A stretch of DNA of 64,000 nucleotides from Nilaparvata lugens (GCF_014356525.2 NC_052511.1:52298149-52362148); one strand, 5' to 3'. Positions 32,359 through 44,254 are shown, numbered from the stretch's first letter. Made by a program: numbers and translations. The notes: generated by a model from the letters alone, not told the origin.

Positions 32359-33240
32359 AATCATTGTTATTTTACTAAACGATAGAATAAGTTGAGTAGT
32401 TTCCCTTTCAGAGGGAGTTTTGACAACACACAAAACTAATTTTTCATTTGAAGATATAACGAAAAGGTGCATATGACCTTATTTTTTTGCTCAGCTTGCC
32501 AAAATGCCCCTCATTCCAATATTAACATTTTCGACTGACTGTACAGTGAGTCAGTTATTCTATCAGGGCTCGAATAATTTTGGAATTTTTATTTAATAGA
32601 AATGGAAGAGAATAATTTATTTATGTAAATATCAACACCTTTATTCAAAGACATTATTATCATTAACTGCATGCGTTTTCATATTGCCGATACAGCATTG
32701 TTGAAACTATAGACTTTTATTTAGCACTTTGTCTCAACAAACTGTTCTAGCTGGAAAATTAATAATCCATACCACGTGTATGCATTTCATTGCACAGGTT
32801 TCAAAACTATGTTCTTTCTAAACAGATGTTTTTGAGATAATTTCTTTGATGCAGCTGATTCACATTCACCATATTATTATACAGAGTTTGTGAAAATGAA
32901 AATATTTATTAATTATCAAAACAATACTATTATTATATCTATAATAAAAATATTATCATTATTATTAAAAATATTTATCAATATTATTGAGGTTAAGTGG
33001 TATCAGGTGGAAAGCAATAATAGAAACAGATGTTCCTTTTTTAATTTCGACCATATGATTTGGTGATTTTTTATTTTGTTAGGAAATCGTATGTACCATT
33101 AATGAATTTGGACATTATTCTGAAAATCTAGAAGGAAAATCGGAATATGGGAATACGTGCACGAGATTGATATTTTTAGAATCTATGTGCAAAAATTTGG
33201 AGATCTAAATTATCCCCGTTTTTTCCTCCGGTATGCAATC
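32359..33240. other. Unassigned interior of the Harbinger-like element
   Basis: AT-rich DNA with 'attattat' runs at 32930-32990. No domain or further repeat is visible. Confidence 0.4.
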
Positions 33241-33654
33241 CACAAGTGTCATGTTCTGATGCGAACAAACGAACACACGAACAAACACAACCCTACTCTT
33301 CTTATTAACATACTATAATAATTTACTAATTGAAAGATTCCGAGAACAAACCTAATAAGTAACTTACTACAGATAAATTCAATCGCACTAAAAACTTTGA
33401 AATTTTTCATTGCATCAAAAACATATGGTAATCTACAAACGAGCAAGGGAATCGATCGAACCAGTCTTTTGACCGTGTTCAAATAATTTGATCGCCCGTT
33501 CGGCGGCAGTCAAACTTAACCATCGGATTGACCGTGGTCAAATGTAACTGGTGTTGGTGGAACGAATTATTTCTGATTTAATCAGCTGATAGACTTTAAC
33601 CATGTTCGAATGCCTTGACCAAGGTTGGTGAGACGGGGCATGAGTGTTTAAGTT

Positions 33655-34183
33655 TGTCTATAGTGAGGTCCATCTTTTGAAGCATCTAAATTTGAAAATC
33701 CACTTTGTGAAAATACTTGAGGACTGAAAATCAGATTTTAGAATTATTCATCATAAATAATCAGGTATCGAGTGGATTATTAATAGCATGCAATGACACA
33801 TGCAATTCAATATCTCAATGTAACTTAGTAAAAAGTGAGAATTTGTGAGAACTATCAATAGCAAGCAATGAGGAATGCAATATTGAAATAACTCTGAGTA
33901 GCTTATTATTTTCTCCCAACTTTTCTCTGCTTTCAACTCGGCAAGCTTTTGATAATAGTAGCATAGTTGTTTACAACAAATTATTGGCTTTGTAATGCTG
34001 ATAATTATTATTAATATTGATAATTATTGTCGTTACAACATTTGAAACAGCCATTAGTTGCTTACACACCGATATCTCGCCGACACGTCAGGACAGGACA
34101 TAATTAACTCTGATGAACATTATTACAGGAGGCTGTGGTTTCCAACTGCGCAAGGACTACTGTTCATAGAACTACTAGTATAG
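33655..34183. repeat. Diverged M1 end plus R1-like end
   Basis: Begins 'ctatagtgaggtccatct', an M1 end, and finishes 'gactactgttcatagaacta' before 'ctagta', the R1 end. The interior shares 'aaaatcagat' and 'ttattcatcataaat' words with R1 copies. It is an old, decayed composite. Confidence 0.5.
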
Positions 34184-34254
34184 TTGGAATTGAAATTATG
34201 ACAATAATTGTCGATGAAGTATGTGACTAATTGTAGTTTATGACAAATCAATCC

Positions 34255-34483
34255 TATTATATTAAGCGAGCAATCTCTGTATTTATATACCTGGTTATTT
34301 TTATATTTGGCTATTTTCATATCTGGTTATTTTATGTTTAACGGCTCTAACGATTTTCACGAAATTTGGATTAAAGTAGGTTTATGATATGAAGATTCGA
34401 TTGCTCTAGGTCTTATCCTTGAGAAAACTCGCTGACCGACATTTAAAGGAAATTCATCCTTTGCTGAAACAGATGTGGATAGA
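34255..34483 (+). repeat. Repeat start resembling 56807-57000
   Basis: Shares 'attaarcgagcaa', 'acggctctaacgattttcac' and 'ttcgattgctctaggtct' with 56807-56950. The phrase 'gagcaaagctcggtgccccg' at 35959 and 'gagcgaagctcggtccccga' at 57411 may be the other ends. This looks like a Helitron-type family, with modest support. Confidence 0.4.
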
Positions 34484-34608
34484 AAAAAGGTGAGTATGTG
34501 GAAAATCAAAATATCGCATCCCCGAAATTCATAAGATGACGTATAGCCAGCTGTGAAATATGAACACGATCATTTTAGAGAATTGTGTTCTGTTTATCAA
34601 TAAATAAA
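34484..34608. repeat. 125-bp direct repeat, left flank of the CA element
   Basis: Nearly identical to 35827-35951 (same orientation), from 'aaaaaggtgagtatgtgg' to 'tttatcaataaataaa'. The pair brackets the CA-bearing element exactly. Confidence 0.85.
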
Positions 34609-35395
34609 AATCTGGTGTGTTACACTCACACAACTTTCCTTGCCGTTATGAAAATTGATCACTGACGCTAGTGTTCCCGCGCATTTCAAGTCTACTATTA
34701 AAGGTTTGAGCCAGCTGGTGACAGGGCAATAACGCTGGGACACACATGAGGTCTGCTATCTCTTCTTATAGTGAATGATTTAATAGAATCAACAATATTT
34801 TGCAATTGAATAATCACATTTTCTCGAATTTAAAGCTTATTTTCAATTTTAGGTGAAAATGTTACTGAACATTAATTGTAGAGATTTTCATGCTCAATCT
34901 ACTCCACTTGATTTTTTTCGTTTCATTGTATCTGAAGCCTGATAATTGGAATCTATCTGCATTGATAAGGCGAAGATCCTGAAATTTTTACAGATAAATG
35001 GGACTTGTGGCAGTTGATAGAGCTTATCGATGACTTTTCTAGGTATGAATTTGATCAAAATCGTTGGAGCCGTTTTCGAGAAAACGCGAAAAACCCTGTT
35101 TTTGACAACATTTTCGCAATTTTAGCCGCCATCTTGAATTGCATTTGATCGAAATTGTTCGTGTCGGATCCTTATAGTGAAAGGACCTTAAGTTCCAAAT
35201 TTCAAGTCATTCCGTTAATTGAGAGATGAGATATCGTGTACAAAGACGCACATACACTCAACACAACACACACACACACACAACACACACACACCAACAC
35301 ACACAACACACCCACACACACACACACAACACACACCACACAACACACACACACACACACACACACCACACACACACACACACAAGCACACACAC

Positions 35396-35428
<33 letters not shown>

Positions 35429-35443
35429 CACACACACACACAC

Positions 35444-35504
<61 letters not shown>

Positions 35505-35602
35505 ACACACACCCCACACACAACCACACACACACACACACCCCACACACACACACACACACACAACACACACACACACACACACACACCCACACACACA
35601 CA

Positions 35603-35656
<54 letters not shown>

Positions 35657-35827
35657 CACACACACACACACACCACAAACACACACACCCATACAGACCA
35701 ATACCCAAAAACCACTTTTTTGGACTTAGGGGACCTCGAAACGTATAGAAATTTAGAAATTGGAGTACCTTAATTTTTTTCGGAAAGCAATACTTTCCTT
35801 ACCTATGGTAATAGAGCAAGGAAAGTA
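34605..35827 (+). mobile_element. Repeat family C1 with built-in CA microsatellite, copy 1
   Basis: Starts 'aaaaatctggtgtgttacac' and ends 'actttccttacctatggtaa' then 'tagagcaaggaaag'. Copies at 41184-42260 (+) and 55898-56733 (-) have the same order of parts and a CA/TG array at the same internal place, after 'gatatcgtgt' and before 'ccaatacccaaaaa'. No coding capacity is seen. Confidence 0.75.
35262..35692. repeat. Compound (CA)n microsatellite, about 430 bp
   Basis: CA runs broken by AACA, CCA and occasional AG/AT words. Long His/Thr and Cys/Val open frames here are artefacts. Confidence 0.97.
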
Positions 35828-35951
35828 AAAAGGTGAGTATGTGGAAAATCAAAATATCGCATCCCCGAAATGCATAAGATGACGTATAGCCAGCTGTAAA
35901 ATATAAACACGATCATTTTAGAAAATATTGTGTTCTGTTTATCAATAAATA
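35827..35951. repeat. 125-bp direct repeat, right flank of the CA element
   Basis: Partner of 34484-34608. It differs by a few substitutions and short indels. Confidence 0.85.
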
Positions 35952-35990
35952 AACATAACGAGCAAAGCTCGGTGCCCCGATATTGAATGT

Positions 35991-36751
35991 GGATATGAAT
36001 AAAAATAAATTTCAAATAAATGAATCATACGAATCTTGATCATATTTTAGGTATTTCAGGTTGGACTTCGAACTCCGTATGTTTCCATTTCTCAGTCGTC
36101 AGTCTAGTATGTAGCTGCTTTATTCACTCGGCTAGAGTCCCACGTTCAAACAATTATTCACAGGACTGTGACACGTTCCACTAGTGGGGGGCACGTTTCA
36201 GCATTATTTGCAGGATTTGGACTCAGGGTGTGGAGAGGGGGTGGGTGGTTTTGTGGTGGCTGAGGGAGGGTTGAGGTTTGACCCAAAGCATGTATGCACT
36301 ACTTCAAAGAGAAAAGAGAGAGAGAGAGTGAGAGAGCGAATGAGAGTGATAGGGATTATAATGCTTGATCAGGTTTGCTGTTCATTCAGTCAGTGTGCTG
36401 CTTCGAATGATGTGCAACATGTTGCAAGGGTTGTGGCACAGTTTGTTGCATGGTTACTGTTGTAACAATTGTGACAGATTGTGGCACAGTTTATATCAGT
36501 ACCGAATTTGAAATGTGATCTCTGTAGCCTACTATGGTAGTACCAAAGAGAATTCGAGTGTAAAATTCTATAGTCTGTCCAATCAGTCGTGAGCCCTGAA
36601 AAATTAAGCTGACCCTCGCTCCCCCACGCGCAGGCACACACGCCCTGCCTACCTGCGCTATTGGGTCTTCTAGGAATGAAGGAAGAACAATTCAATTGAA
36701 ACCAATAGAATGCCTGTGGTATCACCAAATATTCCTTGTGCTGAGAAATTA
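35991..36751 (+). repeat. Inner inverted repeat, arm A
   Basis: Reverse complement of 40123-40911, with a handful of substitutions and short indels. It contains a 'gttgtggcacagtttgttgca' tandem (36422-36500) and a short GA tract (36306-36345). The longer frame on the minus strand repeats 'HATNCATT' and is not a recognisable protein. Confidence 0.85.
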
Positions 36752-36915
36752 GATTTTCGACACACTGCACAGAAAGCAGCTGTTTTCCAGTCCCTACGTA
36801 GATCTGAAAGACATTGTTTGCAGACGACTCTTGTCCGACATCAGAACAGGTTTTTTTCTGGCCTAGGCCGGAAAGAGTACCCTTTCCAGCCCCTAACATG
36901 GAACTAAGAAAGGTG

Positions 36916-37320
36916 ATCAAAAAACTTTTCATTATTTGTGTTCATTATTCAATAATTAAAACATTTATAATAATATCATCTTATTGTCATTTGAAAGAAT
37001 AAAAAAGTATAAACTCAACCTCCCACATAATTGAACATAATCTTTCAGGTTATTTAGACAAATCAGAATAAAAATAAAAATACTTGGACAATTTCCTGAT
37101 ATTCAGATTACCTAAGATTTGCTAGAGCTATCACCTTCCACTTCTGCTCTCGGAAGTGCTTAGTAAACATTATTATCATATATAAATAATGTTTATTTTT
37201 CTGTGTGGCGAAAAATAGCGTTCGCACCACGGGCAAAATGTTTTTCCGGCTCTCAATCTTTGAAAACCGATTTCGAGCCGGAAAAGTCTAATTTTCGACC
37301 CTAGGTGCGAAATTTACTAT
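36916..37320 (-). mobile_element. Element family T1, truncated copy
   Basis: On the minus strand starts ATAGTAAATTTCGCACCTAG and continues 'gagccggaaaaacatttt' to 'gaaaagttttttgatca'. Same family as 49866-52027 and 52400-53226. The far end is missing. Confidence 0.65.
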
Positions 37321-37463
37321 TCTCTAACTGGTAACTTTTCTTAAATTGTACTCTAATTACTTAAATCATTCCTTTCAAAATAAGTACAAATAAACACGGT
37401 ACATTTGTGACAGCTAAAAATACTTTCTAAAAAAGTCTAATTTATTCATTATATTGTAACCTA

Positions 37464-38158
37464 TCTTTATATATAAAAGCGAAATCGCACTCACTCACTC
37501 CTGACTGACTGACTGACTGACTCACTCACTCACTCGCAGAACTAAAAATCTACTGGACCAAAAACGTTCATATTTAGTAGGTATGTTCAGTTGGCCTTTA
37601 GAGGCGCACTAAGAAATCTTTTGGCAATATTTAACTCTAGGGTTGTTTTTAAGGGTTTAAAGATCGTCTTTTAGCATGTATATTCTTTTTTCCCTCCCAA
37701 TCTCTTAATTATAATTGAAATTTCCATATCATATGTTACTATAGAACTATAATCTAGATAGAGTACCGTCCTCTTCGGAACAGTTGTTAACTGGCAACTA
37801 AATTAATAATTTTGTCAGGTTGGCATTAAGTTGAGTTGACTTTGTTTAGGTTGGCACCCAAGTTGAAGATTTAAATGCATTTATCGCGGAAAAATTGATT
37901 GGGCACTGCTACTTCAATCCTGGGAATATTATATTACTAGCCGTCAGGCTCGCTTCGCTCGCCATATCCGTTTAGCCAGATGTTTAGTCTGGACCCCCGA
38001 CTAGATTGTCCTAACATATGATAAAAATGCTCAAATGAAAAATGCAGGCGAGCGAAGCGAGGCTGCTGATCTCATCCTTGGACGATCCAGTCGGGGGTCC
38101 AGGGGGCGGAGCCCCCTTGCTAGACGGATATGGCGAGCGAAGCGAGCCTGACGGCTAG
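37464..38158 (+). mobile_element. Non-autonomous Helitron, copy 1 (695 bp)
   Basis: Begins TC (preceded by A) and ends CTAG (followed by T), the A^T insertion pattern of Helitrons. Subterminal 'tatataaaagcgaaatcgc' and (CTGA)n follow the 5' end; 'ggcgagcgaagcgagcc' forms an imperfect hairpin just before the 3' CTAG. An inverted copy of the same 3' end lies internally at about 37937-37975. The copy at 62969-63645 has the same layout. No Rep/helicase is encoded. Confidence 0.8.
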
Positions 38159-38301
38159 TACTACTATAAAGGAGAATACTAGTGTAATAAATGAATAAAG
38201 TCTAAAACTTAGCTAAATCCTGATCTCGGGAACCGGCCCTCATTGAATTTTATTGAATTGAATAAAATCAAATGAGAAAAATTGAATTGAATAAAATTCA
38301 A

Positions 38302-38675
38302 TAAGGGCTGGTTTCTGAGCTCGGGATTTAGCTTAGTTGTAGACTCTAAACAGCTTGAGTCAGAAATTTGGCTTTCCAAAACGAGGTGTAGTCACAGTTT
38401 TTATGATAATCTTTATTTTCTCATTTCTATGATTGGTATCGTTTTTCCTTGACGAAATGGAATATTCCTAAATAATTGAAAATAGCTGAAACCTTACACT
38501 ATTTTCTCTTTATTTTATTTTGTGTTCAATTTTCTAGTTTTTCAGAATTTAATTTGAACGTGGACTACGACGACGCTCCGTTTCGGAAAGCGAATTTTCT
38601 GACTCCAGCTGTTAAAAGTCTAGAACATGGCTAAATCTCTAGATTTATCGCTAGAGCTCGGAAACCGGCCATAAA
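38302..38675. mobile_element. MITE with TTTAGGGCCGG-type termini
   Basis: Ends 'aagggctggtttctgagctc' and 'gagctcggaaaccggccata'. A loose right-end fragment sits just left at 38217-38255. Same family as 23786-24210. Confidence 0.7.
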
Positions 38676-38687
38676 TGATTCGATTCT

Positions 38688-38916
38688 AAAGGTGCGTACA
38701 GACTTTCGCTCTGCTCCGCAACCGAACGTCACTCGAGCAGAGCGATTGATGATCGACCGGGGAGCAAGAGTGGAACGCGAGAAGAGCTAACATCTCCGTA
38801 ACGTTCATGATCGGTGCGACTGCAGATCGGGGCGGAGCGATTGCAGAGCGATGGCGGAACGAGGGCGGTGCTTGCACGGAGCGGGTTGGAGGCGCGTATA
38901 TCTGTACGCAGCTTTA
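38688..38916. mobile_element. MITE A, first copy
   Basis: Ends AAAGGTGCGTACAGACTT and inverted TAAAGCTGCGTACAGATATA. The interior is GC-rich with 'gagcggagcgat' words. Confidence 0.7.
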
Positions 38917-39636
38917 GGGTAACCGTCCACTGGAACCGTATTATTTTTAACCGATCCGTTCGGCCGTTGGATCGGACGAATCTGCCGGCCGTTAATTCGG
39001 CCGAATATGGTCGTCCATTGAAACCGTTTACGTCAGTCTAGTTCAGTAGTTGGCTGAACTATTGAATATTGAATCAACTATTGAATTAACTACTATCATA
39101 GCCACCAAAATTTTTCATAACCAATGATTATATTGAGATCTTGAAAACTGAATAAACAAATATCCACTAGATTACTTATTCATTACAATAATCTTACCTT
39201 CAGATCCTATTTGTCAGTAATCTTTGTCCACAGATTCCTTTGAACATCACAACGATGATATGTTTTGTCTCACATATCCCACAATGGAACATGCTCTTGA
39301 ACTAAACTTATCAACTTTCCATTGTCCATAGTTACAACTTAATAAACAGAACAAGTTCAAAAAACAAAAACAAACAAGACTGTGAAACAATTTTTAGCTT
39401 AGGAGCACTAGTTGTTGTCTCAGCTCGACTAGTTACTTCGGTCGGATACAGCCGGAAAATTCCATTCAATTCGGATCGAAAAATCGATCGGCCGGAGACG
39501 GCCGTGCAAGGCTGTATGAACCTGTTGCAATGGACGAGCATCTATTCGTTCCTCTGTTGGGGGATCGTTCGGACGAGTTCGGTAGTTTTCGGCCGATGCT
39601 AGTTCGGACGAAATCGGTTCCAGTGGACGGCCCACC
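38917..39636. mobile_element. MITE B
   Basis: Ends 'gggtaaccgtccactggaac' and inverted 'ggtgggccgtccactggaac'. Subterminal regions are rich in 'ttcggccg' and 'atcggacga' words on both sides. It exactly fills the space between the two A-type elements. Confidence 0.7.
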
Positions 39637-39822
39637 TAAAGCTGCATACAGACTTGAGTGCCACAAACACACACTTCTCACTTTCCATCAGCATATTAGG
39701 CCTATATCTATCCGTATTTGTACATAAATAAATAGTAAGGTACAGATATAATAAGCGTAGTATCAGCTGATGAAAAGCGAAATTCACGTGTTCGTGGCGC
39801 TTAAGTCTGTACGCTCCTTGAG
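39637..39822. mobile_element. MITE A, second copy
   Basis: Ends TAAAGCTGCATACAGACTTG and inverted 'aaggagcgtacagacttaag', with 'gtgccacaaacac' / 'cgtgttcgtggcgc' just inside. Confidence 0.7.
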
Positions 39823-39837
39823 ATTCATATTTTAGGC

Positions 39838-40012
39838 TTCAGTGAGTTCCACGTTATAATGGCAGTGAACAGAGATAAGAGAACAGTGTTACCGATTCTC
39901 TGCCCTTCTTCTACTTCTTTCACTATAGACCATAATATACCTTTAGTAGGGCCGGTTTCCGAGCTCGAGATTTGGCTAAGTTCTAAACTTTAAACAGCTG
40001 GAGTCAGAAAAT
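39838..40012. mobile_element. M1 end fragment followed by a truncated TTTAGGGCCGG MITE
   Basis: 'cagtgagttccacgttataa' at 39841 is an M1 end. From about 39946 the left arm of the TTTAGGGCCGG MITE runs into the N gap. Confidence 0.65.
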
Positions 40013-40112
40013 NNNNNNNNNNNNNNNNNNNNNNNNNNNNNNNNNNNNNNNNNNNNNNNNNNNNNNNNNNNNNNNNNNNNNNNNNNNNNNNNNNNNNNNN
40101 NNNNNNNNNNNN
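40013..40112. other. Assembly gap (100 N)
   Basis: 100 N, lying between the arms of the inner inverted repeat and directly next to arm B. Confidence 0.99.
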
Positions 40113-40122
40113 GGCGAAATGT

Positions 40123-40911
40123 AATTTCTCAGCACAAGGAATACTTGGTGATACCACAGGCATTCTATTGGTTTCGACTGAATTGTTCTTCCTTCATTCC
40201 TAGAAGACCCAATAGCGCAGGTAGGCAGGGCGTGTGTTGCCTGCGCGTGGGGAGCGAGGTCAGCTTAATTTTTCAGGGCTCACGACTGATTGGACAGACT
40301 ATAGAATTTTACACTCGAATTCTCTTTGGTACTACCATAGTAGGCTACAGAGATCACATTTCAAATTCGGTACTGATATAAACTGTGCCACAATCTGGCA
40401 CAATTGTTACAACAGTAACCATGCAACAATCTGTGCCACAAACCATGCAACAAACTGTGCAACAAGCTGTGCCACAACCCTTGCAACATGCTGCACATCA
40501 TTCGAAACAGCACACTGACTGAATGAACAGCAAACCTGATCAAGCATTATAATCCGTCACTCTCTCTCGCTCGCTCTCTCTCTTTTCTCTTTGAAGTAGT
40601 GCATACATGCTTTGGGTCAAACCTCAACCCTTCCTCAGCCCCCACATGAACCACCCACCCCCCTCTCTACCCCTGAGTCCAAATCCTGCAAATAATGAAA
40701 CGTGCAAACATGCGCCACTAGTGAAACGTGTCACAGTCCTGTGAATAATTGTTTGAACGTGGGACTCTAGCCGAGTGAATAAAGCAGGCTACATACTAGA
40801 CTGACGACTGAGAAATGGAAACATACTGAGTTCGAAATCCACCTGAAATACCTAAAATATGATCAAGATTCGTATGATTCATTTATTTTAACTGTATTTT
40901 TATTCATATCC
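40123..40911 (-). repeat. Inner inverted repeat, arm B
   Basis: Partner of 35991-36751. It starts 10 bases after the gap. Its 'gccacaaccatgcaacaa' array is somewhat longer than in arm A. Confidence 0.85.
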
Positions 40912-41457
40912 ATAGGTATTTATTAATTTGTCATAAACAACAATGAGTCACATAATATTACTTTATCTACAATTATTGTCATATTTTCAATTCTGATTAA
41001 ACTGTTTCATTTCACAGTCAAAAGTTGTATGTGTATTCACAATCAAATACTACAAAACTCACTGATTTTCAAGTAGTGTTTTTTCCATGTAGGGTTTCAA
41101 ACTTTTCAAATAAGTGCAATATTTCATAAGTTTTTAATTTATTGTGATAAATTCTTTGATTCATTTAGAGTATATCAACCTTAAAAATCTGGTGTGGTAC
41201 ACTCACACAACTTTCCTTGCTCATATTTGAAGCTACGATCTGTATATGTGTATATATATATATATACACATATACACATATACACATATTCGATGATTTT
41301 TTTTAGTCGTCATTTTTTTAAAGTCGTCAAAACAGCTGTTCTACAGATAAATATCTCGACTATGTGTTCTTTTTATGAACTGCGCTACCTACCTACCTCA
41401 TGCACGAGAAGGAGGTTACTAAGTCCATTTCTCAATGATGGGTGGACCCCCCATTAG

Positions 41458-41935
41458 TTTCCCAGAAAGGAGACTCATGCCAGTTGATAGAGCTGATAAA
41501 TAACTATACAGGGTATGAATTTGAAAAAAATCGGTCGTTATTTTTGAGAAAATCGTGAAAAACATGGTTTTTTAGTAATTATCCGCCTTTTTTCTCAAGA
41601 ATATTACGGTGCTCCTGCAATTTTCCCAGAAATGAGACTCAAGCCAGTTGATAGGGCTTATAAATAGCTATCCATGGTATAAATTTGAAGAAAATCGTTA
41701 GAGCCGTTTTCGATAAAACCGTGAATAACATGGTTTTTTAGTCATTATCCGCCATTTTTCTGAAGAATATTACGGAGCTCCTGAAATTTTCCCAGAAATG
41801 AGTTTCATGTCAGTTGATAGGGCTTATAAATTGCTATCCAAGGTATGAATTTGAAGAAAATCGTTAGAGCCGTTTTCGATAAAACCGTGAAAAACATGGT
41901 TTTTTAGTAATTATTCGCCATTTTTTCCGCCATTT
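41458..41935. repeat. About 165-bp tandem repeat, nearly three units
   Basis: Each unit has 'cccagaaatgag', 'cagttgatagggcttataaa', 'gagccgttttcgataaaacc' and 'catggttttttag'. The other C1 copies have only one such unit. Confidence 0.8.
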
Positions 41936-42044
41936 TGAATTCAATTTATTGAATTTCTTATTGTCGTATCCTCATGGTATAGGACCTCAAGTTTGAATTT
42001 CAAGTCAATCGTTTATAGGAAGGAGTTATCGTGTTCACAGACAT

Positions 42045-42170
<126 letters not shown>

Positions 42171-42260
42171 CCAATACCCAAAAATCATGTTTTCAGGGTA
42201 CCTTGAAACGTATAGAAAACTTGAGATTAGGGTACCTTAATTTTTTTTGGAAATCAATGT

Positions 42261-42749
42261 AAAAATGTTTAAATCATTGTTCCTGGACCGAAAATCAAGT
42301 GACGAAGCAGTGTGTGATTACATAACCTTAACTTTTTGACAACATTAACATTTTATCAAAATTTTTGGAGAAAAATAGTGCAGGCTCAGCCAATTTTTAC
42401 CTCTAATGTTTTTCTAATTACAGAACAAGAGTGACATCATAGAACAATGCAATTCACCAAAAGACGAAAATGAAGATAACCCGGAAAATAAAAATTTAAA
42501 TACTATTAAGGGGAATATGATGATATTCATATAATATATTCATTAATTATATTCATTTAAATGAATACATATGAATAATGAATACTATTCATAGTGTTTT
42601 ATACAAAAAATGAATAAATGTTTGTTACTTCTCACCATAAAACACGAAAATGTACATCAAAGCCATTGTATCGTTGTTCAACACATTATTAAGCATAGAT
42701 TAATATATCTCTACCTCCGTTTTCCTGCTATATTATTGTGATATGGCAT
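42261..42749. other. Unassigned AT-rich DNA
   Basis: No recognisable coding sequence. 42520-42610 is a run of 'attcatatgaat' words that can self-pair. Confidence 0.4.
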
Positions 42750-43104
42750 TCATAGCGAAGTCCACAGTGAAGAAAGATGGGATAACCGTGTTGCCGAATT
42801 TCTGCCTTGCCATTGCCTTCAATAACCTCTGCTGATACCGGTATATCTTATGTAATATTGACTGTCCATTCTTGCTTTAAATAACCAATTAAGCTTATTG
42901 ATTCATTATTTCAAAGGTCAATTTGAGATTATAAATGTTTTTAATTAGTTATATTAATACATATTCCCACATTGTTGAAAAAACGATCTGGCGAAGTTGC
43001 AGAGCTAGAAAAAGATAGTGTTTTCTGGTTGGTCGAATGATGGGCAAGGATAGCAACACCAATGTCAATCAAATACTGCCATTATAACGTGGACCTCACT
43101 TTAG
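42750..43104. mobile_element. MITE M1, complete copy
   Basis: Left end 'catagcgaagtccac' (with a short internal loss), right end 'ccattataacgtggacctca' then 'ctttag'. It sits immediately inside arm 2. Confidence 0.7.
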
Positions 43105-43499
43105 CTAAACTTGGATATAACTGAGAAAGTAGTGTAGAATCATTCTAAATTTCTCCCTGAAATATTGAATCACATTGAGATAGAAGTTTAAAGAATCTGT
43201 CAGCATCTAGTTCTCCTCAAAGACTTCTGCAAAACCAGATCAAGTATTTTCCTCAGAATTACACATTCGAGATACTAGTTCATGAACTGAATAACATCGA
43301 GATAGCAGTCTAGGGAAATTATGCATCAATCTTCAAACCACAAGCTCATTTACATCTACCTCGAACCCTGGACACCCAGATTGGAAATATTTCACCAGTT
43401 GATTCCGAAGGGATTTAGCAACTCAAATCAGTCAGAAAATGCGGTCAAAACTTCAGGACGAGTGTATCAATCTAGCTCTGCATCAAACAAACTCACTTC

Positions 43500-43872
43500 A
43501 AGGGATTTCTGTATCAATTAACCTCTATAGCAATCTACCTGTGTATCAAACAAGTTCTGTATCAATGAAATTCTGTATCAATGAAGTTCTGTATCAATTA
43601 ATTTCTGTATCAAACAACTTCTTTATTAATCAACTTCTGTATCAATCAACTTCTGTATCAAACAACTTCTCTATTAATCAACCTCTGTATCAATCAACTT
43701 CTGTATCAATCAACTTCAGTATCAATGAAGTTCTATATCAATCAACTTCTGTGTCAATTAATTTCTGTATCAATGTTCTGTATCAATCAAATTCTGTATC
43801 AATAAACTTCTGTATCAATGAACTTCTGTATCAAACAACTTCTGTATCAATCAACTTCTGTATCAATCAACC
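43500..43872. repeat. Minisatellite of 'aacttctgtatcaatc'
   Basis: About 23 imperfect units, partner of 29200-29480. On the plus strand it stays open for 153 codons (repeating 'YQSTSVSIN'), which follows from the unit length rather than from coding. Confidence 0.85.
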
Positions 43873-44191
43873 GCTAGTGCCAACACTCACCAATCAGTGA
43901 TATCTTTTGATCCCTCAGGACTCAAATGAGAGATTTTCATCAACTCCAGCTGGGTTCACACGGAATTACTCGTTTTCCACACAGATTTATAGGTTTCAGG
44001 TAACTCTGCAGTTTGAGATTGGAGAGAAGATTGACGTTGGTTTCAAAGTCAATTGAAAGTCTAGTTGAAGCTGATTGAACAAGGAGCTTCAACGAAACCA
44101 AAGTGGTCGACAAAAGGTGCTTTAATGGTTGATAGGTTTCAGATCGGTCTGATTGACGGAGAAACACAAGGAGCAAGAGAAGAATAACGAG

Positions 44192-44254
44192 AAAAAGAAG
44201 AAAAAGAAAAAGAAGAAGAAGAAGAAGAAGAAGAAGAAGAAGAAGAAGGAAAAG
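44192..44254. repeat. (GAA)n microsatellite
   Basis: Partner of the TTC tract at 28800-28880. Confidence 0.9.

Larger units (their letters stand above)
30232..33640. mobile_element. Harbinger-like composite element, 3.4 kb
   Basis: Ends TGCCCGGTTTCACCAACCT and inverted TGCCCCGTCTCACCAACCT, with a 3-bp direct duplication TGA outside both ends (30229-30231 and 33641-33643). 'gatcaaa' and 'tggtcaa' words repeat near both ends. It contains younger insertions: a LINE tail (30663-30946), Helitron-like repeats (31350-32358) and an M1 MITE (31565-31782). No transposase is recognisable. Confidence 0.65.

Noticed and set aside
35202..35773. His/Thr and Cys/Val frames of up to 184 codons
   Set aside because: Six-frame read-through of a CA microsatellite.
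36390..36932. 180-codon ORF in the inner inverted repeat
   Set aside because: Low-complexity 'CATN' repeats, frame not kept in arm B, no domain.
43439..43900. 153-codon repetitive protein 'YQSTSVSIN'
   Set aside because: Product of a 15-bp minisatellite; the arm 1 partner breaks the frame.
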